Of a DNA stretch of 64,000 nucleotides, positions 25,100 through 33,207 are shown piece by piece; position 1 is the first letter of the stretch; the number at the start of each line of letters is the position of its first letter. Position numbers and translations under genes: made by a program. Origin of the DNA: Acidimicrobiaceae bacterium (GTDB taxonomy: Bacteria > Actinomycetota > Acidimicrobiia > Acidimicrobiales > Ilumatobacteraceae); the NCBI GenBank assembly GCA_020637295.1, contig JACJWF010000003.1, positions 124,001 through 188,000 of the forward strand, in the 5' to 3' direction. The notes under the pieces were generated by a model. The model worked only from the letters and a program-made list of their open reading frames with translations, was not told the DNA's origin and did no database searches.

Positions 25100-26659
25100 A
25101 TGATCCAGGAACAGCAATGGCTCCTCAGCCTCGGCACCTTCTTGCCGTTGGCTGGCGTGCTGGTGATGCTCTTCATCCCACGGAAGAACGAGGTGTTGGC
25201 CAAGGAGGTGGGCATCGTCACCGCTGCGGCCACCCTGCTGGTCGGCATCTACACGCTCACCCAGTTCGACTACGGGCAGGCGGAGAAGCTCCAGTTCTTC
25301 ACCACCAACGAGTGGATCAAGCCGATCAATGCCACGTTCACCATCGGCCTCGACGGCATCAGCCTGCCGCTCTACATCCTCTCGATGGTGATCACCCTGC
25401 TGGTGATGGTCTACTCGTGGGACCACATCCCCGAGCCCGGCAACGCCAAGGCGTTCTTCATCCTGATGCTGGTGCTGCAGACCGGCATGGCCGGCACGTT
25501 CATCGCCCAGGACCTGATCCTGTTCTTCGTGTTCTTCGAGGTCGTCCTGCTGCCGATGTACTTCATGATCGGCGTGTGGGGCGGCGAGAACCGCCAGTAC
25601 GCGTCGCTGAAGTTCTTCCTCTACACGATGTTCGGGTCGGCCCTCATGCTGGTGGCCTTCATCGCCCTCTACATCACGTCGAAGTCGGCGTCGTTCGCCT
25701 TCGCCGACCTGACGGCGGCCGGGGCCAACGTCGGCCGCACCGCCGCAATGTGGATCTTCGCCGGCATGTTCATCGGCTTCGCCGTGAAGGTGCCGATGTT
25801 CCCGTTCCACACCTGGCTGCCGGACGCCCACACCCAGGCGCCCACCCAGGGCTCGGTGATCCTGGCCGCCATCCTGCTGAAGCTCGGCACGTACGGCTTC
25901 GTCCGCATCGCCCTGCCGATGCTGCCCCAGGCGGCCAAGAGTTGGGCGCCGGTCATCGGCGTGCTCGCCGTCATCGGCATCATCTACGGCGCCCTCGGCT
26001 GCCTGGCCCAGACGGACATGAAGCGCCTCATCGCGTTCTCCTCCGTCGCCCACATGGGCTTCGTGATGCTCGGCATCAGCACCCTCACCCCGCTGGGCAT
26101 CAACGCCGCGATGTTCGGCATGGTCGCCCACGGCCTGATCACCGGCATGCTCTTCTTCATCGCCGGTTCGGTGAAGGAGCGCTACCACACGCTGGAGATC
26201 AAGCGCCTCAGCGGCATGCTCATCCAGATGCCCCGCCTCGGTTGGATCCTCGGCTTCTGCGCCATGGCCTCGCTGGGTCTCCCCGGCCTGGCCGGCTTCT
26301 GGGGTGAGTTCCCGGCGATCATCTCGTCGTGGAACCCGGCCGAGGTGCTGGTGGCCAACGGCCACGAGGGCCTGTACCGCGGCCTCACCATCGTCGCCGC
26401 GCTCGGCACGGTGCTGGCCGCTGCCTACCTGCTGTGGCTCTACCAGCGCACGTCGTTCGGCACGCCGAACCCGGAGTTCGCCGGCGACCACGGGCATGGT
26501 GACGGGCATGGTGACGGGCACAGCGACATCCACGACGTCGGGATCTACGAGTGGATCGCCTGGACGCCGCTGCTGATCGCCATCGTGGTGTTCGGCGTGT
26601 ACCCGCAACTCATGTTCAAGGTGATGGACCCGGCCGTCACGCACCTGTTCGGGAAGTGA
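25100..26659 (+). CDS. nuoM: NADH-quinone oxidoreductase subunit M
   Basis: NuoM is the second antiporter-like pump. The 519-residue protein has about 14 membrane helices, with FVFFEVVLLPMYFMIGVWGG (key glutamate), AVKVPMFPFHTWLPDAHTQA (key lysine) and LIAFSSVAHMGFVMLGI. A short His/Gly/Asp repeat (DHGHGDGHGDGHSDIHD) near the C-terminus is encoded by a 12-bp DNA repeat (about 26497-26532). It resembles, on a smaller scale, the histidine-rich loop of NuoL. Confidence 0.96.
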   Translation: MIQEQQWLLSLGTFLPLAGVLVMLFIPRKNEVLAKEVGIVTAAATLLVGIYTLTQFDYGQAEKLQFFTTNEWIKPINATFTIGLDGISLPLYILSMVITLLVMVYSWDHIPEPGNAKAFFILMLVLQTGMAGTFIAQDLILFFVFFEVVLLPMYFMIGVWGGENRQYASLKFFLYTMFGSALMLVAFIALYITSKSASFAFADLTAAGANVGRTAAMWIFAGMFIGFAVKVPMFPFHTWLPDAHTQAPTQGSVILAAILLKLGTYGFVRIALPMLPQAAKSWAPVIGVLAVIGIIYGALGCLAQTDMKRLIAFSSVAHMGFVMLGISTLTPLGINAAMFGMVAHGLITGMLFFIAGSVKERYHTLEIKRLSGMLIQMPRLGWILGFCAMASLGLPGLAGFWGEFPAIISSWNPAEVLVANGHEGLYRGLTIVAALGTVLAAAYLLWLYQRTSFGTPNPEFAGDHGHGDGHGDGHSDIHDVGIYEWIAWTPLLIAIVVFGVYPQLMFKVMDPAVTHLFGK

Positions 26660-26663
26660 CCTG

Positions 26664-28166
26664 ATGCTCGCGTCCTTGCTCGCCTTCGCCCGCCCCGACG
26701 TCGACTACCACGCACTCGCGCCCGAGATCGTGCTGGCCGCCGGGCTGTGCCTGGTGCTGCTGCTGGACCTCTTCGTGCCGGATCACCGGCGCTGGATCAC
26801 GGGCACCGTCGCCGGCTTCGTGTTGCTCGGAGCGTTCATCCCGGTGGCCACGCTGGCCGTCATCGGCGGCGATGTCCGCAGCCTGTTCGACGGCCGCTAC
26901 GTGATCGACGAGTTCGCACTGGCGTTGAAGGGCCTGTTCCTGCTGGCCGGGTACGTGGTGGTCCTGCTGTCCTCCAACGAGATGGAGGAAGGTGGCTATC
27001 ACCAGGGCGAGTACTACGTCCTGCTGCTCACCTCCGTGCTCGGCATGGTGATGATGGCCAGCTCGCGAGACCTCATCAGCGTGTTCGTGGCGCTGGAGTT
27101 CCTCTCGATCCCGGCCTACATGATGGCGGCGTGGCGCAAGCGGGACACCAAGTCCAACGAGGCCGGCGTGAAGTACTACCTGCTCGGCGTGTTCGCCAGC
27201 GCAGTGCTGCTCTACGGCATGAGCCTGCTGTTCGGCCTGGCGAAGAGCACCAAGCTCAGTGAGATCGGCGCGGCGATCGGCGACGGCTCGAAGGCGGCTG
27301 CGGTGCTCGGCATCGTGTTCGTCATCGTCGGTTTCGCCTTCAAGGTCAGTGCCGTGCCGTTCCACACCTGGGCCCCGGACACCTACCAGGGTGCCCCCAC
27401 CCCGGTGACGGCGTTCCTCAGCGTGGCCTCCAAGGCCGCCGGTTTCACCGGCCTAGTGGCGATGGTCTACCTGGCGTTCCCGATGGCCAAGGACGTCTAC
27501 CAGCCGTTCATGTGGGTGCTCGCTGCGCTCACCATGACGGTGGGCAACCTGCTGGCCCTGAAGCAGACCAACATCGTCCGCATGCTGGCCTACTCCAGTG
27601 TCAGCCAGGGCGGGTTCATCCTCATGCCCTTGGCCGTCGCCGGCACCGGCGATGCCGCCGGCCCGGCGCTGAAGGCCGTGGTCGTCTACCTGCTGATCTA
27701 CGCGGCCACGAACCTGGGCGCCTTCGCCGTGATCATCGCCGTGTCGCGCACCACCCGCAGCGGGGAGATCAGCAGCTGGGGCGGCCTGTTCAACTACGCC
27801 CCCGGCCTGGCCGTGATGATGACGATCTTCCTCGCCTCGCTGGCCGGCATCCCGCCGCTCGGCGGCTGGTACGCCAAGTTCGGTGCGTTCCGTGCCGTGG
27901 TGGACGCCGGCAGCGGGTGGGGCTACACCATCGCCGTCATCGGTGCGATCAACGCCGTCGTGGCCACCGCCTACTACATCACCGTCATGCGCGAGATGTG
28001 GATGAAGCCGGCGCCGGACGGCCGGGTCAGCGCCGTGAAGGTCCCCTCGCCGGTGGTGGTGGCGATCGCCCTGTGCGGCATCGGCACCCTGCTGATGGGC
28101 GTGCTCCCCGGCTCGGTCGCCCGCTTCGGCGACCTGGCCGACCTCACCCATGCCTTCGGCGGCTGA
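26664..28166 (+). CDS. nuoN: NADH-quinone oxidoreductase subunit N
   Basis: NuoN is the third antiporter-like pump, next to NuoK. The 500-residue protein has the family signatures VFVALEFLSIPAYMMAAW (key glutamate), FKVSAVPFHTWAPDTYQGAP (key lysine) and MLAYSSVSQGGFILMPLAV. It begins after a 4-bp gap from nuoM. Its last 17 bases overlap the following methyltransferase gene, and it closes the nuo set. Confidence 0.96.
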   Translation: MLASLLAFARPDVDYHALAPEIVLAAGLCLVLLLDLFVPDHRRWITGTVAGFVLLGAFIPVATLAVIGGDVRSLFDGRYVIDEFALALKGLFLLAGYVVVLLSSNEMEEGGYHQGEYYVLLLTSVLGMVMMASSRDLISVFVALEFLSIPAYMMAAWRKRDTKSNEAGVKYYLLGVFASAVLLYGMSLLFGLAKSTKLSEIGAAIGDGSKAAAVLGIVFVIVGFAFKVSAVPFHTWAPDTYQGAPTPVTAFLSVASKAAGFTGLVAMVYLAFPMAKDVYQPFMWVLAALTMTVGNLLALKQTNIVRMLAYSSVSQGGFILMPLAVAGTGDAAGPALKAVVVYLLIYAATNLGAFAVIIAVSRTTRSGEISSWGGLFNYAPGLAVMMTIFLASLAGIPPLGGWYAKFGAFRAVVDAGSGWGYTIAVIGAINAVVATAYYITVMREMWMKPAPDGRVSAVKVPSPVVVAIALCGIGTLLMGVLPGSVARFGDLADLTHAFGG

Positions 28167-29190
28167 CGCCAGCCTCGACATCACCGGCGTGCTGGCAGCC
28201 CGCCAGGAGGCGCTGGGCCGCCCCGTGCGGTTCGACGAGTTCATGACCGAGGCGCTGTACGGCGCGGCCGGCTTTTACACCTCCGGCGGCCGCGCCGGTC
28301 GCCGCGGCGACTTCCTCACCTCGCCCGAGGTCGGGCCCCTCTTCGGCGCCGTCGTCGCCCGCTGGATCGACGCCGAGTTCGAACGCCAGGGCCGCCCCGA
28401 CGGCTTCACCGTCGTCGAGGCCGGTGCTGGCCCGGGCACGCTGGCCCGCACCGTGCTGCTCGCCGCCCCGCACCTGGCCGGCCGGTACATCACGGTGGAG
28501 ACCGCCGCAGCGCAGCGGGCCGGGCACCCGGAGGGCGTGCACGCACTCGCCCAGCTGCCGGCCGGGCCGTTTCCCGGTGTCGTGATCGCCAACGAACTGC
28601 TGGACAACCTGCCGTTCCGCCTCGCCGTGTTCGACGGCGGCTGGCGAGAGGCGCACGTGCTGGTCGGCAGGGACGGGGCACTCACCGAGGTGCTGCTGCC
28701 CGCCCCCGAGGGGTGGGACTGGCTGCCACGCACCGCGCCGCACGGCGGCCGCGTGCCGGTGCAGGAACTCGCCGCAGCGTGGCTGCACCAGGCACGCGGG
28801 CTGCTCGCCACTGGCGGTGGCGTGCTGTGCTTCGACTACGCGGTCGCCCGCACCGCAGCCCTCGCCCTGGAACCTTGGCGCACGTGGTTGCGCACCTACC
28901 GGGGCCACGAGCGCGGCGCCCACTACCTGCGCGACGCCGGCCTGCAGGACATCACCGCCGAGGTCTGCCTGGACCAGTTGCCGGAGACCGACGGGGTGCG
29001 CACCCAGGCCCAGTTCCTGCAGCGGTGGGGCATTGCCGACCTGGTGGAGGAGGGGCGCCTGGCATGGGAGGCCGCGGCCGGCGCGCCCGACCTGGCGGCG
29101 CTGCGGATGCGCAGCAGGGTGCGCGAGGCGGAGAGCCTGCTCGATCCGGACGGCCTCGGCGCCTTCCTGGCCATGGAGTGGCGGGTGTGA
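28150..29190 (+). CDS. MidA/NDUFAF7-type SAM-dependent methyltransferase (DUF185)
   Basis: A 346-residue class I methyltransferase of the DUF185 family. Visible landmarks are the N-terminal PVRFDEFMTEALYGAAGFYT and GDFLTSPEVGPLFGAVVARW. The SAM loop is VVEAGAGPGTLARTV, and VIANELLDNLPFRLAVFDG follows. The mitochondrial member NDUFAF7 dimethylates an arginine of the complex I 49-kDa subunit (NuoD homologue) and is needed for assembly. ATG 28150 overlaps the nuoN stop by 17 bp, so the gene is translationally tied to the complex I operon. This supports the same role here, by inference. Confidence 0.85.
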   Translation: MPSAADASLDITGVLAARQEALGRPVRFDEFMTEALYGAAGFYTSGGRAGRRGDFLTSPEVGPLFGAVVARWIDAEFERQGRPDGFTVVEAGAGPGTLARTVLLAAPHLAGRYITVETAAAQRAGHPEGVHALAQLPAGPFPGVVIANELLDNLPFRLAVFDGGWREAHVLVGRDGALTEVLLPAPEGWDWLPRTAPHGGRVPVQELAAAWLHQARGLLATGGGVLCFDYAVARTAALALEPWRTWLRTYRGHERGAHYLRDAGLQDITAEVCLDQLPETDGVRTQAQFLQRWGIADLVEEGRLAWEAAAGAPDLAALRMRSRVREAESLLDPDGLGAFLAMEWRV

Positions 29191-29280
29191 CAGGCGTACA
29201 CGGTCTGTGTCGGCGCCGTGCCGGGAGGGTACGGTGTCAGGTCGGTATGGGCGGGCGGTCGGCCCCGCTGGAGGTACTCG

Positions 29281-31155
29281 GTGGGTGAGTCACATCATCA
29301 GGTAGGGCAGGGGGCCCTGGTCGTCGGCGCACTCGGCGTCGTCTACGGCGACATCGGCACCAGCCCGCTGTACGCCATGCGCGAGGCGTTCACCGAACCC
29401 ACCCACGTGCTCCACGTGGACGAGGTCAACGTCTACGGCGTGGGGTCGCTGGCGTTCTGGGCGCTGATCCTCATCATCTCGGTCAAGTACCTGTACTTCG
29501 TGATGCGCGCCGACAACCGCGGTGAGGGCGGCATCCTCGCGCTCACCAGCCTGGTGATGCCCCGCCACCAGCGGGTAGTGAAGGCGGGTGCGCTCGTCAC
29601 CCTCGGCGTCTTCGGCACGGCGTTGCTGTACGGCGACGGGATCATCACCCCGGCCATCTCCGTGCTCTCCGCGGTGGAAGGCCTGGAGGAAGTGAACTCC
29701 TCGTTCGAGAAGTGGGTGCTGCCCATCGCCATCGCCATCCTCGTGATGCTGTTCCTGGTGCAGAAGCGCGGCACCGGCGCCGTGGGCAAGATTTTCGGCC
29801 CGGTGATGATGGTCTGGTTCAGCGTGCTGGCCGTGCTCGGCATCCGCTGGATCGCCGAGTCGCCGGCCGTGCTGCAGGCGGTCAACCCCATCTGGGCGGT
29901 CCGCTTCTTCGAGCACGAGACCCACAACGCGTTCCTGGCGCTCGGCTCCATCTTCCTCGTGGTCACCGGCGGCGAGGCGCTGTACGCGGACATGGGGCAC
30001 TTCGGCCGCAAGCCGATCGCCGTCGGCTGGTACAGCCTGGTGATGCCGGCGCTGATGCTCAACTACTTCGGCCAGGGCGCGTTCCTGCTCGCCAACCCGG
30101 AGGACGTGGACAAGCGCTTCTTCTTCCTCATGGGGCCGGAGAGCCTGAAGCTGCCGCTGGTCATCCTGGCCACGATGGCGACGATCATCGCCTCCCAGGC
30201 ACTCATCTCCGGCGTGTTCAGCCTCACCCAGCAGGCCGTGCAACTGGACTACCTGCCCCGCATCCGCATCGACCACACCTCGCACCAGCACTCCGGGCAG
30301 ATCTACGTGCCCCTGGTGAACTGGGCGCTGATGGTCGCCTGCGTCGGCATCGTGCTCGGCTTCCGGTCGTCCACCTCGCTGGCCGCGGCCTACGGCATCG
30401 CCGTCACCATGACGATGGCCATCACCACGCTCATCTTCTTCAGGGTCCTGACGGACCGCTGGAACTGGGGCCGATGGAAGGCGTTCCTGGTGTGCGTGCC
30501 GATGCTGGTGGTGGAGCTCGGCTTCCTCGGCGCCAACATCCCGAAGATTCCCCACGGCGGCTGGTTCGCCCTCACGGTCGCCGCCGTGCTGATGGTGCAG
30601 ATGGCCACCTGGCGGCGCGGCCGCCAGCTCGTCGCCGCCCGGATCAAGCGTGGCGAGCGGCCGATCGCCGACGTGCTCGACGAGCACACCGAGGTGAAGC
30701 GGGTGCAGGGCACCGGCGTGTTCCTGTTCAAGGACCTCGGCAAGGCGCCGCCGGCGCTGATGAACAACCTGCGCCACAACAAGGTGCTGCACCGCACCAC
30801 CCTGATCGTCAGCGTGGAGACCAGCGACGAACCGCGCGTGGACCCTGCCCAGCGGGCCGAGGTCACCAAGGTCGAGCCCGGTGTGTTCCAGGTGCTGATC
30901 AGCTACGGCTTCATGGAAGACCCCGACGTGCCGGCCGCGCTCGCCGAGCTGGATGTGCGCGGGCTGGACTTCGACCCCGACGACGTCACCTACTTCATCG
31001 GGCGGGAATCCATCGTCGCCGGCAAGGCCCCCGGCATGAACCCTGTGGCCGAGCACCTGTTCGTCTGGCTCAACCGCGGGGCGGACAGCGCGGTGCGGTT
31101 CTTCAACCTGCCCGACGAGCAGGTCTTCGAGGTCGGCTCCCGCGTCGAGATCTGA
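29281..31155 (+). CDS. kup: Low-affinity potassium transport system protein Kup
   Basis: Kup is a proton-coupled potassium importer of the KUP/HAK/KT family. The 624-residue protein starts at GTG 29281, preceded by GGAGG; an earlier in-frame ATG would add 21 non-conserved residues. Motifs are LGVVYGDIGTSPLYAMREAF in the first helix, RADNRGEGGILALTSL, LLYGDGIITPAISVLSAVEG and GEALYADMGHFGR. About 12 membrane helices are followed by a C-terminal cytoplasmic domain from about residue 460. No regulatory RNA is visible in the 90-bp leader. Neighbours give no functional link. Confidence 0.92.
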   Translation: MGESHHQVGQGALVVGALGVVYGDIGTSPLYAMREAFTEPTHVLHVDEVNVYGVGSLAFWALILIISVKYLYFVMRADNRGEGGILALTSLVMPRHQRVVKAGALVTLGVFGTALLYGDGIITPAISVLSAVEGLEEVNSSFEKWVLPIAIAILVMLFLVQKRGTGAVGKIFGPVMMVWFSVLAVLGIRWIAESPAVLQAVNPIWAVRFFEHETHNAFLALGSIFLVVTGGEALYADMGHFGRKPIAVGWYSLVMPALMLNYFGQGAFLLANPEDVDKRFFFLMGPESLKLPLVILATMATIIASQALISGVFSLTQQAVQLDYLPRIRIDHTSHQHSGQIYVPLVNWALMVACVGIVLGFRSSTSLAAAYGIAVTMTMAITTLIFFRVLTDRWNWGRWKAFLVCVPMLVVELGFLGANIPKIPHGGWFALTVAAVLMVQMATWRRGRQLVAARIKRGERPIADVLDEHTEVKRVQGTGVFLFKDLGKAPPALMNNLRHNKVLHRTTLIVSVETSDEPRVDPAQRAEVTKVEPGVFQVLISYGFMEDPDVPAALAELDVRGLDFDPDDVTYFIGRESIVAGKAPGMNPVAEHLFVWLNRGADSAVRFFNLPDEQVFEVGSRVEI

Positions 31156-31192
31156 CGGCACTAACCTCCGGTCGAACTGGGGGTTACGAGCA

Positions 31193-33142
31193 ATGGCCGA
31201 CGAACACGACACGATCGACGCGCTGCTGGACGAGCAGCGCACCTTCCCGCCCACCGCGGCGTTCAAGGAGCAGGCGCTGGTGGCGGACACCAGCCTCTAC
31301 GACGAGGCCCGCCGCGACGACGAGGGCTTCTGGGCCCGTCAGGCGGCCGACCTGGTCACCTGGCACTCGGACTGGCACACCATCTGCGAGTGGGAGCTGC
31401 CGTTCTCCAAGTGGTTCGTGGGCGGCACGCTGAACGTCAGCGAGAACTGCCTGGACCGCCATGTGGCCGCCGGGCGCGGCGAGACCGTCGCGTTCCACTG
31501 GGAGGGCGAGCCGGGCGACACCCGCACCATCACCTACGCCGACCTGCTCACCGAGGTGCAGCAATTCGCCAACGTGCTGAAGGGCCTGGGCGTCGGCAAG
31601 GGGGACCGCGTCAACATCTACCTGCCGATGATCCCCGAGGCCGCAGTTGCGATGCTGGCCTGCGCCCGGATCGGCGCGCCGCACAGCGTGGTGTTCGGCG
31701 GGTTCAGCGCCCAGAGCCTGACCGACCGGATCAACGACGCCGAGGCCAAGGTGCTGATCACGGCCGACGGGGGGTACCGGCGCGGCGAGGTGTTCCCCCT
31801 CAAGCCGGCTGCGGACGAGGCCATCGCCGACTGCCCCACCATCGAGCACGTCGTCGTCGTCCGCCGCGGCGGCAACGACGTGGACATGGTCGCCGGCCGC
31901 GACCACTGGTACCACGAGCTGATGGATGGCGCCTCCGCCGACTGCCCGGCCGAGCCGATGGACAGCGAGCAGTTGCTGTTCCTGCTGTACACCAGCGGCA
32001 CCACCGGCAAGCCGAAGGGCATCATGCACACGTCCGGCGGGTACCTCACGCATGTCGCCTACACCCACAAGTACGTGTTCGACCTGCAGCCCGACGACGT
32101 CTACTGGTGCACCGCCGACGTCGGCTGGATCACCGGGCACAGCTACATCGTCTACGGGCCGCTGGCCAACGGCGCCACCCAGGTGATGTACGAGGGCGTG
32201 CCCAACTACCCGGACAACGACCGCTTCTGGGCGATCATCGAGAAGTACGGCGTGACGAAGTTCTACACCGCGCCCACGGCCATCCGGACGTTCATGAAGT
32301 GGGGCGCCAAGGAGCCCGCCAAGCACGACCTGTCGTCGCTGAAGGTGCTGGGCACGGTCGGCGAGCCGATCAACCCGGAGGCCTGGATCTGGTACCACAC
32401 CAACATCGGTGGCGGCCGCTGCCCGATCGTGGACACCTGGTGGCAGACCGAGACCGGTGGGATGATGATCAGCCCGCTGCCCGGCTGCACCACCACCAAG
32501 CCCGGTTCGGCGACGTTCCCCCTGCCCGGTGTCAGCGCCGAGGTGGTGGACGACGAGGCCCGTCCCGTGCTGCACGGCGGTGGCTACCTCACGCTCACCC
32601 GCCCATGGCCGGGCATGTTGCGCGGCATCTGGGGCGATCCGCAGCGCTACCAGGACACCTACTGGAGCCGCTTCGAGGGCCGCTACTTCGCCGGCGACGG
32701 CTGCAAGCTGGACGACGACGGCTACCTCTGGCTGCTCGGCCGGGTGGACGACGTGATGAACGTGTCCGGCCACCGGATCAGCACGGCCGAGGTGGAGAGC
32801 GCGCTGGTGTCGCACCCGTCCGTGGCCGAGGCTGCGGTCGTGGGTGCCAACGACGACACCACCGGTCAGGCGATCATCGCCTACGTCACCCTGCGCGGCG
32901 GGCTGGACGCCTCCATCGACGACCTGCGCACCCATGTGGCCCACGAGATCGGGGCCATCGCCAAGCCGAAGACCATCTACTTCACGCCCGATCTGCCGAA
33001 GACCCGTAGCGGCAAGATCATGCGCCGCCTGCTGCGTGACGTCGCCGAGGGGCGCAACCTCGGCGACACCACCACGCTGGCCGACGCCAGCGTGGTCAAC
33101 GAGCTCCAGCGTCGTGCTGCGGAGGTGCCCACGGAGGACTGA
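31193..33142 (+). CDS. acs: Acetyl-CoA synthetase (AMP-forming)
   Basis: Acs activates acetate to acetyl-CoA by way of acetyl-AMP. The 649-residue length is standard. Motifs are the P-loop YTSGTTGKPKGIMHTSGG, the VDTWWQTETGGMMISPLPG acyl-pocket segment and the hinge YLWLLGRVDDVMNVSGHRIS. The C-terminal catalytic lysine is in TRSGKIMRRLLRD, where acetylation typically controls activity. ATG 31193 has a G-rich leader (GGGGG 12 nt upstream) and a possible -10 TAACCT near 31163. A terminator-like hairpin lies 10 bp after the stop. Confidence 0.95.
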   Translation: MADEHDTIDALLDEQRTFPPTAAFKEQALVADTSLYDEARRDDEGFWARQAADLVTWHSDWHTICEWELPFSKWFVGGTLNVSENCLDRHVAAGRGETVAFHWEGEPGDTRTITYADLLTEVQQFANVLKGLGVGKGDRVNIYLPMIPEAAVAMLACARIGAPHSVVFGGFSAQSLTDRINDAEAKVLITADGGYRRGEVFPLKPAADEAIADCPTIEHVVVVRRGGNDVDMVAGRDHWYHELMDGASADCPAEPMDSEQLLFLLYTSGTTGKPKGIMHTSGGYLTHVAYTHKYVFDLQPDDVYWCTADVGWITGHSYIVYGPLANGATQVMYEGVPNYPDNDRFWAIIEKYGVTKFYTAPTAIRTFMKWGAKEPAKHDLSSLKVLGTVGEPINPEAWIWYHTNIGGGRCPIVDTWWQTETGGMMISPLPGCTTTKPGSATFPLPGVSAEVVDDEARPVLHGGGYLTLTRPWPGMLRGIWGDPQRYQDTYWSRFEGRYFAGDGCKLDDDGYLWLLGRVDDVMNVSGHRISTAEVESALVSHPSVAEAAVVGANDDTTGQAIIAYVTLRGGLDASIDDLRTHVAHEIGAIAKPKTIYFTPDLPKTRSGKIMRRLLRDVAEGRNLGDTTTLADASVVNELQRRAAEVPTED

Positions 33143-33151
33143 TCCCGCCTG

Positions 33152-33173
33152 TCCCGATCATCTGCTCGGGATT
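33152..33173 (+). terminator. Terminator-like hairpin after acs
   Basis: TCCCGA (33152-33157) and TCGGGA (33166-33171) form a 6-bp stem with an 8-nt loop, followed by TT. The T-run is very short, so this is a weak intrinsic terminator candidate. Confidence 0.45.
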
Positions 33174-33207
33174 CAAGAACGGGGTCGCCGCGCCCGATAC
33201 AACGGGT

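Noticed and set aside
29191..29280. Potassium-related riboswitch upstream of kup
   Set aside because: The 90-bp gap is too short and lacks any recognisable c-di-AMP riboswitch core; only a ribosome site is seen.
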